Source of the DNA: Shewanella sp. MR-4
GTDB lineage: Bacteria > Pseudomonadota > Gammaproteobacteria > Enterobacterales > Shewanellaceae
Direction: 5' to 3'
NCBI RefSeq assembly: GCF_000014685.1
Contig: NC_008321.1
Span: 1,919,001-1,983,000 of the forward strand
DNA length: 64,000 nt
A program made the translations under genes and the position numbers. The notes under the pieces were generated by a model. It saw only the letters and a program-made list of their open reading frames with translations. It searched no databases and had not been told where the DNA came from. Below are positions 43,177 to 52,162 of the stretch, one piece after another (the first letter of the stretch is position 1; each line of letters starts with the position of its first letter).

Positions 43177-44126
43177 CGCAAAGCGGATTTGATGTATTAA
43201 CCCTGCCTTGGCTCGATGCGCCAAGACAGGCGTTTTTAACCCAGTTACAAACTCAAAAAGTCCCCCACGCGCAACTCGTGGGTATCGATTCCGCCTATGG
43301 CGGTGAACTCTTGAGTGTGTTTATGGCGCGCGCCGCCATGTGCTCACAACCCACTCCCACTGGCGGATGCGGTTTTTGTAAGTCCTGCCAGTTATTTGAT
43401 GCGGGTAATCACCCTGATTTTTACCAAATTGAGGCCGATGGTCATCAAATTAAAGTCGACCAAATCCGTGAGCTGTGCACCCGCCTGAGTGCAACCGCCC
43501 AGCAGAGTGGTCGGCGTGTCGCCATCATTCACCACAGCGAGCGCCTGAACTCAGCCTCCGCCAATGCGTTACTCAAAACGCTCGAAGAGCCGGGCAAAGA
43601 CACTTTACTGCTATTACATTCCGATACGCCCGCGCGTTTAATGGCAACGATCAGCAGTCGCTGCCAACGGCTTCCCTTTGTGGCGCCGTCTAAGATGTTG
43701 ATCAAAAATTGGTTAATTCAGCACTGTCAGATCCAAGAGGATGTGACTTGGTGTTTAAGTGTGGTTGGCGGCCCATTAAAGTTGGCCGAAAGTTTGCAAA
43801 CAGATGGGACACAACCGAGTCGCTATCAAACTTTGTTAGGTTTTCGCAAAGATTGGGTGCAAAGTTTGTCGTCAGGCCATCTGTGTGCTAGTTTGTTAAC
43901 GATAAGTGAACAACAAATCATTGATGCTCTTAAGGTTTTATACTTACTCCTGAGACAAATTTTATTGAAGTACAGCGACCAAGATGCGTTTGTGCAAGCG
44001 CAAATAGGGAACTTGGCGGCGAAAATCATGGGAATGTGTCATAGCTTAAGTGCAATGCCGAGTGTCAATTATTTAGGCTTGTGTCAAAGTTATGTCTTAG
44101 AATATAGAGAAATAACAAATAAGTAA
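43170..44126 (+). CDS. holB: DNA polymerase III subunit delta'
   Basis: A clamp-loader subunit of the AAA+ fold that opens the beta clamp with DnaX and HolA. 318 residues. A zinc module has CSQPTPTGGCGFCKSCQLF. The strand after it is HPDFYQIEADG and the sensor region is SANALLKTLEEPG, ending SSRCQRLPF. Like other delta' proteins it lacks a working P-loop. The C-terminal collar is helical. It is part of pabC-mltG-tmk-holB-pilZ, with a seven-base overlap to tmk. Confidence 0.95.
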   Translation: MVTQSGFDVLTLPWLDAPRQAFLTQLQTQKVPHAQLVGIDSAYGGELLSVFMARAAMCSQPTPTGGCGFCKSCQLFDAGNHPDFYQIEADGHQIKVDQIRELCTRLSATAQQSGRRVAIIHHSERLNSASANALLKTLEEPGKDTLLLLHSDTPARLMATISSRCQRLPFVAPSKMLIKNWLIQHCQIQEDVTWCLSVVGGPLKLAESLQTDGTQPSRYQTLLGFRKDWVQSLSSGHLCASLLTISEQQIIDALKVLYLLLRQILLKYSDQDAFVQAQIGNLAAKIMGMCHSLSAMPSVNYLGLCQSYVLEYREITNK

Positions 44127-44132
44127 CATGCC

Positions 44133-44459
44133 ATGGTCGATCTTGTCGTAAATTTTGATACCTTACATCAGCTTTACCGCGCCTATATGCCGTTTATCAA
44201 ACCGGCAGGGCTGTTTGTCGCCACTGGGGAAACCCATTACCTCGGTGAGACGTTAACCATCGCCTATCGCTTACCCGGCGCGACCACCTCCAACGAGTTC
44301 CGTGGCGTGGTTGTGTGGATTAATCCGCTGGGCGCATCGGGCGGTCGCCCCGTGGGGATTGGGATTAAAATCGTTTCAGATCCCGACAGCCATAAACACC
44401 ATATCGAAAAACTGTTATCCCGAGAGCTCGCTTCGGGCGACTTAACCTGCACTATGTAA
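44133..44459 (+). CDS. pilZ: PilZ-domain protein (type IV pilus type)
   Basis: A 108-residue PilZ-like protein. The conserved NEFRGVVVWINP and GGRPVGIGIKI strands are present, but the N-terminal RxxxR c-di-GMP motif of canonical PilZ proteins is absent. That matches the PilZ of type IV pilus systems, which does not bind c-di-GMP and works with FimX/PilB in other bacteria. The position directly after holB is the classical one. It is the last gene of the operon, six bases after holB. A repeat-like element follows. Confidence 0.92.
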   Translation: MVDLVVNFDTLHQLYRAYMPFIKPAGLFVATGETHYLGETLTIAYRLPGATTSNEFRGVVVWINPLGASGGRPVGIGIKIVSDPDSHKHHIEKLLSRELASGDLTCTM

Positions 44460-44495
44460 TTTTATCGTGGTTAGCTAGGGTCTACACCGAGTATT

Positions 44496-44724
44496 TAACC
44501 TGAACTCGGGGTATCGAGTGTCGAAAATCTAAATTCAACAATCCACGCAAACCACATAACCTATTGTTTTTAAAGGTGGAAATCTTTTTGACTGAATGCG
44601 CAGATTTTTGCGCATATCAAGGCGCTCTGTCGTACGCCATAGCGAGCTATGGTTAGACAGAGCAACGCAGAGAGGCCCGAAAAGATGCTTATTCAGCGAC
44701 TCTACTTATCCCGAGCTCAGGTTA
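44496..44724. repeat. MITE-like palindromic intergenic element
   Basis: A 229-base segment with near-perfect terminal inverted repeats: TAACCTGAACTCGGG at 44496-44510 and CCCGAGCTCAGGTTA at 44710-44724 (14 of 15 complementary). Inside, from left to right, there is a TGCGCA hairpin (44597-44602 with 44609-44614). A central nested stem has GCTCTGTC (44624-44631) pairing with GACAGAGC (44656-44663) and CCATAG (44637-44642) with CTATGG (44647-44652). Outer parts such as CTGAAT and ATTCAG also match across the centre. No ORF, so no transposase. It looks like a small non-autonomous element or REP-type repeat; only one copy is in the window. Confidence 0.6.
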
Positions 44725-44817
44725 TTTAGTGCTGAGTGATGCCTTAGCGGAATTTGACCTCGATCCCATCGCTGAGTATCCTTGTGCTCCTTTTTGTTTC
44801 TCTGTGTGGAAATTGCT

Positions 44818-45606
44818 GTGCTTATCGATTCACATTGCCATCTCGATCGCCTGAAAGCGGCGCCCGATCAACAAACCTTAGAACTCATTCTCGCTAACGC
44901 TAAGGCGCGCGGTGTCGACTATATGCTCTGTGTCAATGTGCGCCAGCAGGGATTCGAGTCGATGCGTGACAAGGTTGCTGCTTTCGAGCAAGTGTTTTTA
45001 TCTTCGGGCGTGCATCCGCTGGATGTGAAAGACGGCCTCGATGTTGAGCAAATTCGCCGTTTTGCGATGGATCCGAAAGTGGTGGCTATTGGTGAAACCG
45101 GCTTAGATTATTTTTATGCCGATGAAACCAAAGCCCTGCAACAACAGTGTTTTGAGCAACAAATAGCCTTGGCGGTTGAAGTCAATAAGCCGCTGATTGT
45201 GCATACCCGTGATGCCCGTGAAGACACCATCAACATGCTCAAAGCGGGGCAGGCGGACAAAGTCGGTGGCGTGTTGCATTGCTTTACGGAAAACTGGGAA
45301 ATGGCCAAGGCGGCGATTGACTTAGGTTTTTATATTTCCGTTTCAGGCATTGTGACCTTTAAAAATGCTGGTGAGTTAAGAACCGTGATCCGCAAAGTGC
45401 CTAAAGATCGTTTATTGGTGGAAACCGATTCGCCTTATCTTGCGCCTATTCCACACCGTGGACAGGAGAATCAACCTGCCTATGTGCGTGATGTGGCCGA
45501 GTTTGTCGCAGAGCTGCGCGCAGAGCGTTACGAAGAGCTTGCCGAGTACACCAGTGAGAACTTCTTTAATTTGTTTAAAGATGCGGCCCGTTTAATCGGC
45601 CGATAA
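44818..45606 (+). CDS. ycfH: TatD-family metal-dependent hydrolase (YcfH type)
   Basis: A 262-residue TIM-barrel hydrolase of the TatD DNase family with two metal ions. Metal ligands: DSHCHLDRL near residue 4-12, VAIGETGLDYFY, VHTRDAREDTI, GVLHCFTENW and ETDSPYLAP. The start is GTG 44818, with GGA seven bases upstream; an open frame back to TTG 44782 adds a hydrophobic stretch not in the family. The position after holB and pilZ fits YcfH rather than TatD itself. Activity on DNA 3' ends is known for the family but the physiological role here is inferred. Confidence 0.92.
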   Translation: MLIDSHCHLDRLKAAPDQQTLELILANAKARGVDYMLCVNVRQQGFESMRDKVAAFEQVFLSSGVHPLDVKDGLDVEQIRRFAMDPKVVAIGETGLDYFYADETKALQQQCFEQQIALAVEVNKPLIVHTRDAREDTINMLKAGQADKVGGVLHCFTENWEMAKAAIDLGFYISVSGIVTFKNAGELRTVIRKVPKDRLLVETDSPYLAPIPHRGQENQPAYVRDVAEFVAELRAERYEELAEYTSENFFNLFKDAARLIGR

Positions 45607-45922
45607 GACGTGTAGCATTTGCTTGAGTCCGCAAAGACTAAGCCTTAACTTACGCGTTGTGAGTAAAGTGCTAGTCGGTGAAGTTTGCTCCATAAATAAA
45701 AGCTGAACTCGATTAGGCGTAAGCCCATAAAAAAAGGCCCAAAACGATTCCAACTGTTTGGGCCTAGGGGAATGGCTCGTTGAAGAGCCGTGCGCTACAG
45801 ATGAAAGCGCCATGCAGTGCGCTTTACAATAGACTCAGTGTAGTTGAGTTTAGTGTGAGTGACACTTTCTCTATCCCCTTTTTTAGGTTATTTCTCGCTA
45901 AAAAATGGTCGATTTATAACCA
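45607..45922. other. Convergent intergenic region between ycfH and rsmF with a minus-strand terminator
   Basis: No gene is seen. The clear element is a terminator for minus-strand transcription: AGGCCCAAA (45735-45743) pairs with TTTGGGCCT (45757-45765), followed on the minus strand by a T-run (plus A-run 45728-45735). It lies about 160 bases beyond the rsmF stop. Other small inverted repeats (AATGGT/ACCATT near 45904-45924) overlap the end of rsmF. Confidence 0.6.
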
Positions 45923-47368
45923 TTATGCCTGTGGTGGTAGCAATAACACTTTATCTTTTACTAAGTCTCTGGGCAGGCTGTTTTTTAATTTATTGCCTAA
46001 ATGTTTAGCCATGCCTAAGGGCGCGCCGCCATAACAGACAATCACTTCACCTTGAGCCTTGCCAGCCGTATCGAGGGGAATATCTCGTCCCATCAAATAC
46101 TCTTTAGCTTGCTCATCGCTAACGTCGACAACTTTAGCGCCGTTTGTCGCCGCAGTAAGTGCTTTTCCCGCAAGCGCAATAATGGCTTCATGACGGACTT
46201 TAAAGCCATGTTTACTGTGGTCGGCAAGCTTAACCCCAATCCGCTGAAAGCGCATTTTGCCAATAAAATCTCTAAACTCATGGGGAAAGAGCCAAAACTC
46301 ATCGTCGCGCACCATAATGAGATCATCGGGCAGTTCGATACCCAAATCATCGGCAAAATAGGCTTGAATGGCTTTGGCTTGTTTGGCACTTGCCTCCGTA
46401 AAGGGGAAATTCTTTTGCAATTTAGGCTCAGGTTGCAGGCGCGGCACAGAGCGGGTTTTAGTCAGCTTAGCTACAAAAAAGCCTTCACTGTCGTAAATTT
46501 GCGGCCAAACGTGCAAAAAGCCTTCTGGCGTAGTGGCTTTTTCGGCGCCATCAAACAGTTGGTTTAAGGATTCAAATTGCACCGCATCGCCATAGGTTTG
46601 CTGTAAATATTCGCACACGCCTTGGTTTTCGTGCCGATTAAGGGTGCAAGTGGAATACACCAAACTGCCACCCGGTTTTAACGCCAAAAATGCAGATTCG
46701 ATTAACGCTTTTTGGGTTTCGCTAATTTCGAGCACCTCATCGAGGGACCAAGATTTTAACGCGTCCGCATCTTTACGGACTATGCCTTCACCACCGCAGG
46801 GGGCGTCAATCAACACCGCATCAAAACTTTCATACAGGTACTCGCCAAATACCCGTCCATCGAAGTGGGTCAGCGCGCAGTGACTCGCGCCCATGCGTAG
46901 CACATTGGCATGGAGTACTTTGACGCGGCTAGCGGAATATTCATTGGCGACCAATAAGCCTTGATTATTCATTAACGCTGCCATTTGCGTGGTTTTAGAG
47001 CCAGGCGCCGAGGCTAAATCTAATACACATTGCCAATCCGCATTCGGGGTAAATAGCGCTGTGGGGGGCAACATGGAGCTGGCTTCTTGGATATAGAACA
47101 ATCCCTGAATATGCTCTAGGGCGTTGCCGAGCTGCTCTTCTTCATCGTAGCTTATCCAGAAACCATCCTCACACCAGGGAATGGGATCAAAGGTCCATCC
47201 CTTAGGCTGCATTAACTGCTTAAAATCTTCACTGCTGATCTTTAAGGTGTTGACGCGAATCGAGCGGCGTAGTGGTCTTGAACAGGCCGCGATAAAGTCA
47301 TCCATTGAGAGATGGGCGGGCAGTTCTTGGGCAATAGTATTGATAAAATTTTGATTTAATTGAACCAT
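45923..47368 (-). CDS. rsmF: 16S rRNA (cytosine-1407-C5) methyltransferase RsmF
   Basis: Methylates C1407 of 16S rRNA on the 30S subunit. 481 residues from ATG 47368, close to 479 in E. coli; frame upstream to 47485 is not conserved in sequence type (Cys-rich MCLCCCDNRF). Landmarks: SRPLRRSIRVNTLKIS, the SAM loop LASAPGSKTTQMAALM, catalytic motif IV DAPCGGEG and motif VI YSTCTLNRHENQ, each with its Cys. The C-terminal part has the PUA-like/RNA-binding extension of RsmF. No strong ribosome site is visible at this ATG. Confidence 0.93.
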   Translation of the reverse strand: MVQLNQNFINTIAQELPAHLSMDDFIAACSRPLRRSIRVNTLKISSEDFKQLMQPKGWTFDPIPWCEDGFWISYDEEEQLGNALEHIQGLFYIQEASSMLPPTALFTPNADWQCVLDLASAPGSKTTQMAALMNNQGLLVANEYSASRVKVLHANVLRMGASHCALTHFDGRVFGEYLYESFDAVLIDAPCGGEGIVRKDADALKSWSLDEVLEISETQKALIESAFLALKPGGSLVYSTCTLNRHENQGVCEYLQQTYGDAVQFESLNQLFDGAEKATTPEGFLHVWPQIYDSEGFFVAKLTKTRSVPRLQPEPKLQKNFPFTEASAKQAKAIQAYFADDLGIELPDDLIMVRDDEFWLFPHEFRDFIGKMRFQRIGVKLADHSKHGFKVRHEAIIALAGKALTAATNGAKVVDVSDEQAKEYLMGRDIPLDTAGKAQGEVIVCYGGAPLGMAKHLGNKLKNSLPRDLVKDKVLLLPPQA

Positions 47369-47514
47369 AACGGGATTAGGCTGTGTATCAACTGCGGCAA
47401 GTATATCATAATCCCTTACTAGGCTGGGATTTTCTCCCTTGGCTTTTGCCATCAAAAACCGGTTATCGCAGCAACATAAACACAAAGCATGGATAAAAAT
47501 AAGGAAGCGGCAGA

Positions 47515-48741
47515 GTGCTAAATCGGGTGTGGTTAGTGTTTTTCCTCACATCGCTGCTGGCGATGGCGGTACAGCTTTTTAATGGGCATATCGAGGTGCT
47601 TGCCAACGCGGTAGAGGCCTTGTTTGCCAGCGCCAAACTCGCCGCTGAAATCGCCCTAGGCTTAGTGGGCGTTTTGTCCCTGTGGATGGGATTAATGCGA
47701 ATTGGTGAAAAGGCTGGCGTTGTTGGGGCGATTGCCTTTGTGTTTGAGCCGCTGCTGCGCCGCTTGATGCCCGAAGTGCCCAAGGGGCATCCCGCCTTTG
47801 GCAGTATGACGATGAACTTAACGGCCAACGTGTTTGGACTTGATAATGCAGCCACGCCATTGGGGCTTAAGGCAATGCAGGATTTGCAGAGTCTTAATCC
47901 GGTCAAAACCGTCGCAACCAATGCACAAATTCTATTTTTAGTGCTTAATACCTCCTCGGTGACCTTAGTTCCTGTCACAGTGTTTTTGTACCGTGCCCAG
48001 CAGGGCGCCGCCGCACCTGCGGACATTTTTTTACCCATTCTGCTCGCCACATCAGCCTCAACCTTAGCGGGGCTTCTGATCGTCGCTATTGTGCAGCGGC
48101 TTTCACTGCTCAATGCCGTAGTACTCGGATATGGCGCAGTGCTGCTGTCGGCATTAGTCGCCAGTGGTTTTTATTTAATGACCTTAACCGCAGACGCGAT
48201 TGGCACAGTGTCAACCGCCTTGGGCAACGGTGTATTGCTACTGTTAGTCTTCAGTTTTGTGCTGGTGGCTGGCGTGCGAAAAGTGGCGATTTATGATGAG
48301 TTTATCGAAGGCGCCAAGGCGGGGTTTAACCAATCGATTCAACTGATCCCGTACCTGTTAGCTATGCTGCTGGCGATTGGCTTGCTCAGGGCGTCGGGCG
48401 CCTTGGATTACCTGCTGCAACTGATTGCCAGTGGAGTGAGTCTTTTCGGGTTTGATACTCGCTTCGTCGATGCAATGCCAACTGCATTAATGAAGCCTTT
48501 TAGCGGTTCGGGCGCGCGGGCTATGATGCTCGAAACCATGGCGCACCATGGTGTGGACTCCTTTGCGGGGCGTTTGGCGGCGATTTTCCAAGGGAGCACT
48601 GAAACAACTTTTTATGTGCTAGCAGTTTACTTTGGCTCTGTTGGGATCCGTCACGGGCGTCATGCGCTCGCCTGTGGTTTAACGGCCGACTTTGCAGGGA
48701 TCTGCGCCGCGATTGCGGTCTGTTATTGGTTCTATGGCTAA
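47515..48741 (+). CDS. Fused SpmA/SpmB-like nucleoside-recognition (Gate) membrane protein
   Basis: A 408-residue inner-membrane protein. It appears to be two Gate-domain halves in one chain: an SpmA-like N-half with SLWMGLMRIGEKAG and MTMNLTANVFGLDNAATPLG, and an SpmB-like C-half with DEFIEGAKAGFNQSIQLIPY and KPFSGSGARAMMLE and IFQGSTETTFYVLAVYFGS. In Bacillus the two are separate genes linked to spore-core dehydration, but in non-sporulating proteobacteria such fusions are common and of unknown role, possibly a transporter. The start is GTG 47515 with AAGGA upstream. It is divergent from rsmF. Confidence 0.88.
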   Translation: MLNRVWLVFFLTSLLAMAVQLFNGHIEVLANAVEALFASAKLAAEIALGLVGVLSLWMGLMRIGEKAGVVGAIAFVFEPLLRRLMPEVPKGHPAFGSMTMNLTANVFGLDNAATPLGLKAMQDLQSLNPVKTVATNAQILFLVLNTSSVTLVPVTVFLYRAQQGAAAPADIFLPILLATSASTLAGLLIVAIVQRLSLLNAVVLGYGAVLLSALVASGFYLMTLTADAIGTVSTALGNGVLLLLVFSFVLVAGVRKVAIYDEFIEGAKAGFNQSIQLIPYLLAMLLAIGLLRASGALDYLLQLIASGVSLFGFDTRFVDAMPTALMKPFSGSGARAMMLETMAHHGVDSFAGRLAAIFQGSTETTFYVLAVYFGSVGIRHGRHALACGLTADFAGICAAIAVCYWFYG

Positions 48742-48795
48742 GTATGTGATGGCGAAAGGCTGATTGATAGCGATGCAACCAGTCGCTTTAGCGGA

Positions 48796-48840
48796 TAACA
48801 ATCAGGCGCATTAGAGTTTATCTAATGCGCCTGATTGTTA
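48796..48840. terminator. Perfect 20-bp hairpin after the SpmAB-like gene
   Basis: The arm at 48796-48815 pairs perfectly with 48821-48840 around GTTTA. No T-tract follows, so it may act as a terminator of limited efficiency, an mRNA-end stabiliser or a protein-binding site. letB ends 80 bases beyond it on the other strand. Confidence 0.7.
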
Positions 48841-48919
48841 AATGATACCGAGGGCTTTTACCTTGTTATCTTGCTGGTAAAGTACACAGGCGTAACAGTG
48901 CCTCGCTTCAGGGCTTTAG

Positions 48920-51556
48920 CTACTGGGCTGGAGCCCATTCCTGCCATTCGCTCTGGGCTTTGTGTTGCAACGGGATCACAGTGCCTTGGTTTAAGCGATT
49001 ACCTGCTTGCGTCGTTTCCTTAGTAGCGACATTAATGCCGCCCGCTAATAGGGTTTCGAGCGAACCGGCTTCAATTTGGGCACCAGAGAAAATCCCCACA
49101 TCGACTTTAATGCCCGAAGCGTCCCAGAACTGACTGCTCTGATTCACTAAGTGACTGTACTGCGGCTCAATATGCGCTTGCATTAGCACACTGTTGCCTT
49201 GAGACGACAGGCTATAACCATCGATTTGGCCGACTTTAATGCCACGGAAGAAGATGGGCGTGCCGACTTTCATCGAGCCAAGGTTGCTATCTTCTAAGGT
49301 AAACTTAAGCGCATCTTCGGCCACGTTGGCATAGCTGCTCTCAACCAATTTGGCCTGGAATTGACTCGCCTTTTGGTTGCTCTTACCCGGTAACACACCA
49401 ATATAAGGCCCAGTAATTAAGGTTTCTGGCGCTTTGATCCCCGCTAAGGAGATTTGCGCATCAACCATATGGTACTCAGTATCACTGCGGCTGAAGTGTT
49501 CGGCATAGTCGCCATAGAGATAGGCGGTGGCCGTGAGGGTGGCTAAGTCGGCATTGAGCTTAACTTGCATCACTTCACCTACTTGATGGCCTTGGTAACG
49601 AATGGCAGCTTTGGCAGCCAATTTCGCTGAGGCGGGTAAGGTGAGTTTGATGGCTTGAGCCTGCGCTAAGGCGAGCTGTTTGCTTTCGTACAGTTTAAGT
49701 GTTGCATTAGGTTCAGTCGTTGAATTATCTAATAAACCTAAGCTGATGCTGCCTTTTAACGCGCCCTGGAGTGGCGCGACGGCGACATCAATACCCGCAA
49801 GACTGGCGCTGACATCCACGGCACTGTTGCGCCAAAACACTTTAGGTTTTTGCACTAGGGGTTGGAACTGCTTATCGATAGCGATTTTAATGGCAAAGTC
49901 TTCGGTTTTACTCTGCCAGTTGACCGACTCCACACTGCCGATTTGCATTTTTTTATAGTAAATCGGTGAGCCTTGGCTGACATCGGCGCCATCTACGCTG
50001 GTCAGGGTAAAGTACAGACGTTGCTGCCGAGCAAAGAACTGTTTCGCTTCATCCATTGAGCTAAAGAGTGACAGGCGAGTATTCGCCGCAAGTGGTGTGT
50101 CGCTGGTTCCTGGGATAAGACTTACAGCCCCTTTGGTGAGCGTCGCCATATCGCGGGTTTTCACCGACACCCCATCGAGTGAGGCATCGATACTCAACGC
50201 CGACTCGGGGATAAAATAGCTGTCACTGCGAACTAAGCTGGCAAACTCAGGTTGCAGCTCGAGTTGATATTCAACGGCCGACAGATCTTTGGTTAATTTC
50301 ACCGCCAGCACCTGACCGATAGGTAGCTGCTTGTAACGAACTTCAGCACCTGCGGTGAGGCCCATGTTTTCAGTTGAGGTGATAGTGAGCTGACGTTTTT
50401 TGGCCTTCAATAGATCGGGGGCGGATTCTTGCAGGGCAAAACTGCTTGGCAGCGCGGTATTGGCATTGGTGCCGGGTAAGAAATTAATCACGCTTCCCGT
50501 GAGTAAACGCTCGGGATTTTTGATACCAGAGAGTGAAATATCGGCGCCCTCAAGCCAAAACAGTCCGTCACTGGTTAACAGGTTGGCATATTCAGGCTCA
50601 AATTTTGCCACCGCAGTCACGCCGGTTGCGGTGAGTTGTTTGCTCTGCAGAGTGCCAATGGTGATACCGCGATACACAATACGAGTGCCTTTATCAATCG
50701 CGTTGCCATCGTTCATGGTCAGGCTCACTTCAATTCCACCAAGGGCGCTGGTTTCGGAATCATAGAGGGCAAAACTGTCACCATTTTGTGCCGCAGGTGC
50801 CTTATCATCAGAGCTGAAACTCACGCCGCCCGCCAGAATGGAAGCCAAGCTCTCAGTGTTGACTTTTATGCCCGCTAAACTGGCGTCGACTTTCACGCCG
50901 GAAACGTTCCAAAAGTGAGAGTTTTTCTTCACTAAACGCGCATATTGCTCTTGGATAAAGGCGCTGATAATGACTCTGGCATTGCCGTCTAAACGGTAGC
51001 TGACCACGCTGCCGACAGGGATCTGACGAAAGAACACTGGCGAACCCACGTCTAACGAACCGAGTTTATCGGCTGTCAGTTCGATCATTACCCCTTCTGA
51101 GCCCACCTGCATCGGTGGCGGTTGACGCTCAGCCTCGAAGAAGGTGGCGGTATTGCCTTTACCGGGTTGAATTGCGATATAGTTACCCGAAAACAGCGCA
51201 TCTAAGCCTTCAACACCCGTAATGCTGGCTTTTGGGGTGACTAACCAAAAGAGGGTTTCTTTATTTAAGAAAGGCTTAGCGCGATAGTCCATCATGACTT
51301 TGACGTTTACGCCTTTAAGATCCTCGTCGATACCAATGTCTTTTACCTTACCGACAGTAAGACCTTGGTATTTTACTAGGGTTTTGCCCACATCGATCCC
51401 CGTGGCACTGGGGAAGTGGATCTGAATTTCAATGCCCGATTCTTTGATGCTCTTAATGCCCAGCCATGCGCCGAGTGCGAGCGCCACTATCGGGAGCAGC
51501 CAAATCGGCGAAAAGAGTTTTTTCTTCACAACTTTTGGCGATTCAATTTGTGTCAT
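48920..51556 (-). CDS. letB: LetB-type protein with seven MCE domains
   Basis: An 878-residue inner-membrane-anchored protein, nearly the length of E. coli LetB (YebT). One N-terminal transmembrane helix (IWLLPIVALALGAWLGI) is followed by seven MCE repeats. I count them by their signature strands, such as VGKTLVKYQGLTVGKVKDIG, GSPVFFRQIPVGSVVSY, TRIVYRGITIGTLQS, AEVRYKQLPIGQVLAV, SPIYYKKMQIGSVESV, AAIRYQGHQVGEVMQV and TPIFFRGIKVGQIDGY. Stacked MCE hexamers form a hydrophobic tunnel spanning the periplasm for lipid movement between membranes. Its start overlaps the preceding letA-like gene. Confidence 0.95.
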   Translation of the reverse strand: MTQIESPKVVKKKLFSPIWLLPIVALALGAWLGIKSIKESGIEIQIHFPSATGIDVGKTLVKYQGLTVGKVKDIGIDEDLKGVNVKVMMDYRAKPFLNKETLFWLVTPKASITGVEGLDALFSGNYIAIQPGKGNTATFFEAERQPPPMQVGSEGVMIELTADKLGSLDVGSPVFFRQIPVGSVVSYRLDGNARVIISAFIQEQYARLVKKNSHFWNVSGVKVDASLAGIKVNTESLASILAGGVSFSSDDKAPAAQNGDSFALYDSETSALGGIEVSLTMNDGNAIDKGTRIVYRGITIGTLQSKQLTATGVTAVAKFEPEYANLLTSDGLFWLEGADISLSGIKNPERLLTGSVINFLPGTNANTALPSSFALQESAPDLLKAKKRQLTITSTENMGLTAGAEVRYKQLPIGQVLAVKLTKDLSAVEYQLELQPEFASLVRSDSYFIPESALSIDASLDGVSVKTRDMATLTKGAVSLIPGTSDTPLAANTRLSLFSSMDEAKQFFARQQRLYFTLTSVDGADVSQGSPIYYKKMQIGSVESVNWQSKTEDFAIKIAIDKQFQPLVQKPKVFWRNSAVDVSASLAGIDVAVAPLQGALKGSISLGLLDNSTTEPNATLKLYESKQLALAQAQAIKLTLPASAKLAAKAAIRYQGHQVGEVMQVKLNADLATLTATAYLYGDYAEHFSRSDTEYHMVDAQISLAGIKAPETLITGPYIGVLPGKSNQKASQFQAKLVESSYANVAEDALKFTLEDSNLGSMKVGTPIFFRGIKVGQIDGYSLSSQGNSVLMQAHIEPQYSHLVNQSSQFWDASGIKVDVGIFSGAQIEAGSLETLLAGGINVATKETTQAGNRLNQGTVIPLQHKAQSEWQEWAPAQ

Positions 51557-52160
51557 CTTGAGGTTCCAATCGATCCCAGAGTAAACGAGTGTCTAAAACT
51601 TTTGCGGCAAGTTGAGTCAGTAAAATCACCAATGCAAACGCCGTGGCCGCAGGTGCAGGCTTTGCATCGAGTAATTGCCCCATATTGACGAGGGCAACCG
51701 TTAAGGAGATCACAAACAAATCGAGCATTGACCAGCGGCCAATCCACTCAATCACATGAAATCCCACCATGAGTTTCTTTTTCGAAATCGGCAGATTGAA
51801 GCTGATGGCACAGAGGTAAGTGGCCAAACCGATAATTTTCACCCAAGGCACTAAAATACTGGCAATAAATACAATAATGGCGATGGGTAACATATCCGAA
51901 TGCACCAAATGGATAATCCCCGAAAAAATCGTATCGTGGCGCACTTGCCCCTGATTGGTGAGCATTGTAATAGGGTAGAGGTTGGCGGGAACCAACAAAA
52001 TGGCGGCGGTGATCAGCAGCGCCCAACTCTTTTGTAAGCTGCTGTGATCACGGACATGGAGCTCGGCCTCGCAGCGGCTGCAGTGGCTATTATCACTGCT
52101 ATTGAGCTGCCTGCACACCCGGCACAAGCACAGGCCTAAGTCTTTTCCCTGTTGCTGCAT
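51543..52160 (-). CDS. LetA/PqiA-type membrane protein, C-terminal half counterpart
   Basis: A 205-residue protein of the PqiA domain family from ATG 52160. An N-terminal zinc ribbon (CLCRVC and HCSRCEAE) is followed by four transmembrane helices. VPANLYPITML is the conserved Pro-Asn-Leu-Tyr-Pro motif of the family, and VGFHVIEWIGRWSMLDLFVI is the second signature. E. coli LetA (YebS) is one 427-residue protein with two such modules; here the modules are separate genes and this is the second. An open frame to 52193 overlaps the first, but ATG 52160 lies two bases after its stop and gives a compact start. Partner of LetB. Confidence 0.85.
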   Translation of the reverse strand: MQQQGKDLGLCLCRVCRQLNSSDNSHCSRCEAELHVRDHSSLQKSWALLITAAILLVPANLYPITMLTNQGQVRHDTIFSGIIHLVHSDMLPIAIIVFIASILVPWVKIIGLATYLCAISFNLPISKKKLMVGFHVIEWIGRWSMLDLFVISLTVALVNMGQLLDAKPAPAATAFALVILLTQLAAKVLDTRLLWDRLEPQDDTN

Positions 52161-52162
52161 TT

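Noticed and set aside
44496..44724. Insertion sequence behind pilZ
   Set aside because: Terminal repeats are present but there is no transposase frame; kept only as a MITE-like repeat.
47369..47485. N-terminal extension of RsmF
   Set aside because: The extra 39 residues are Cys-rich and unlike the family N-terminus; the shorter form matches the usual length.
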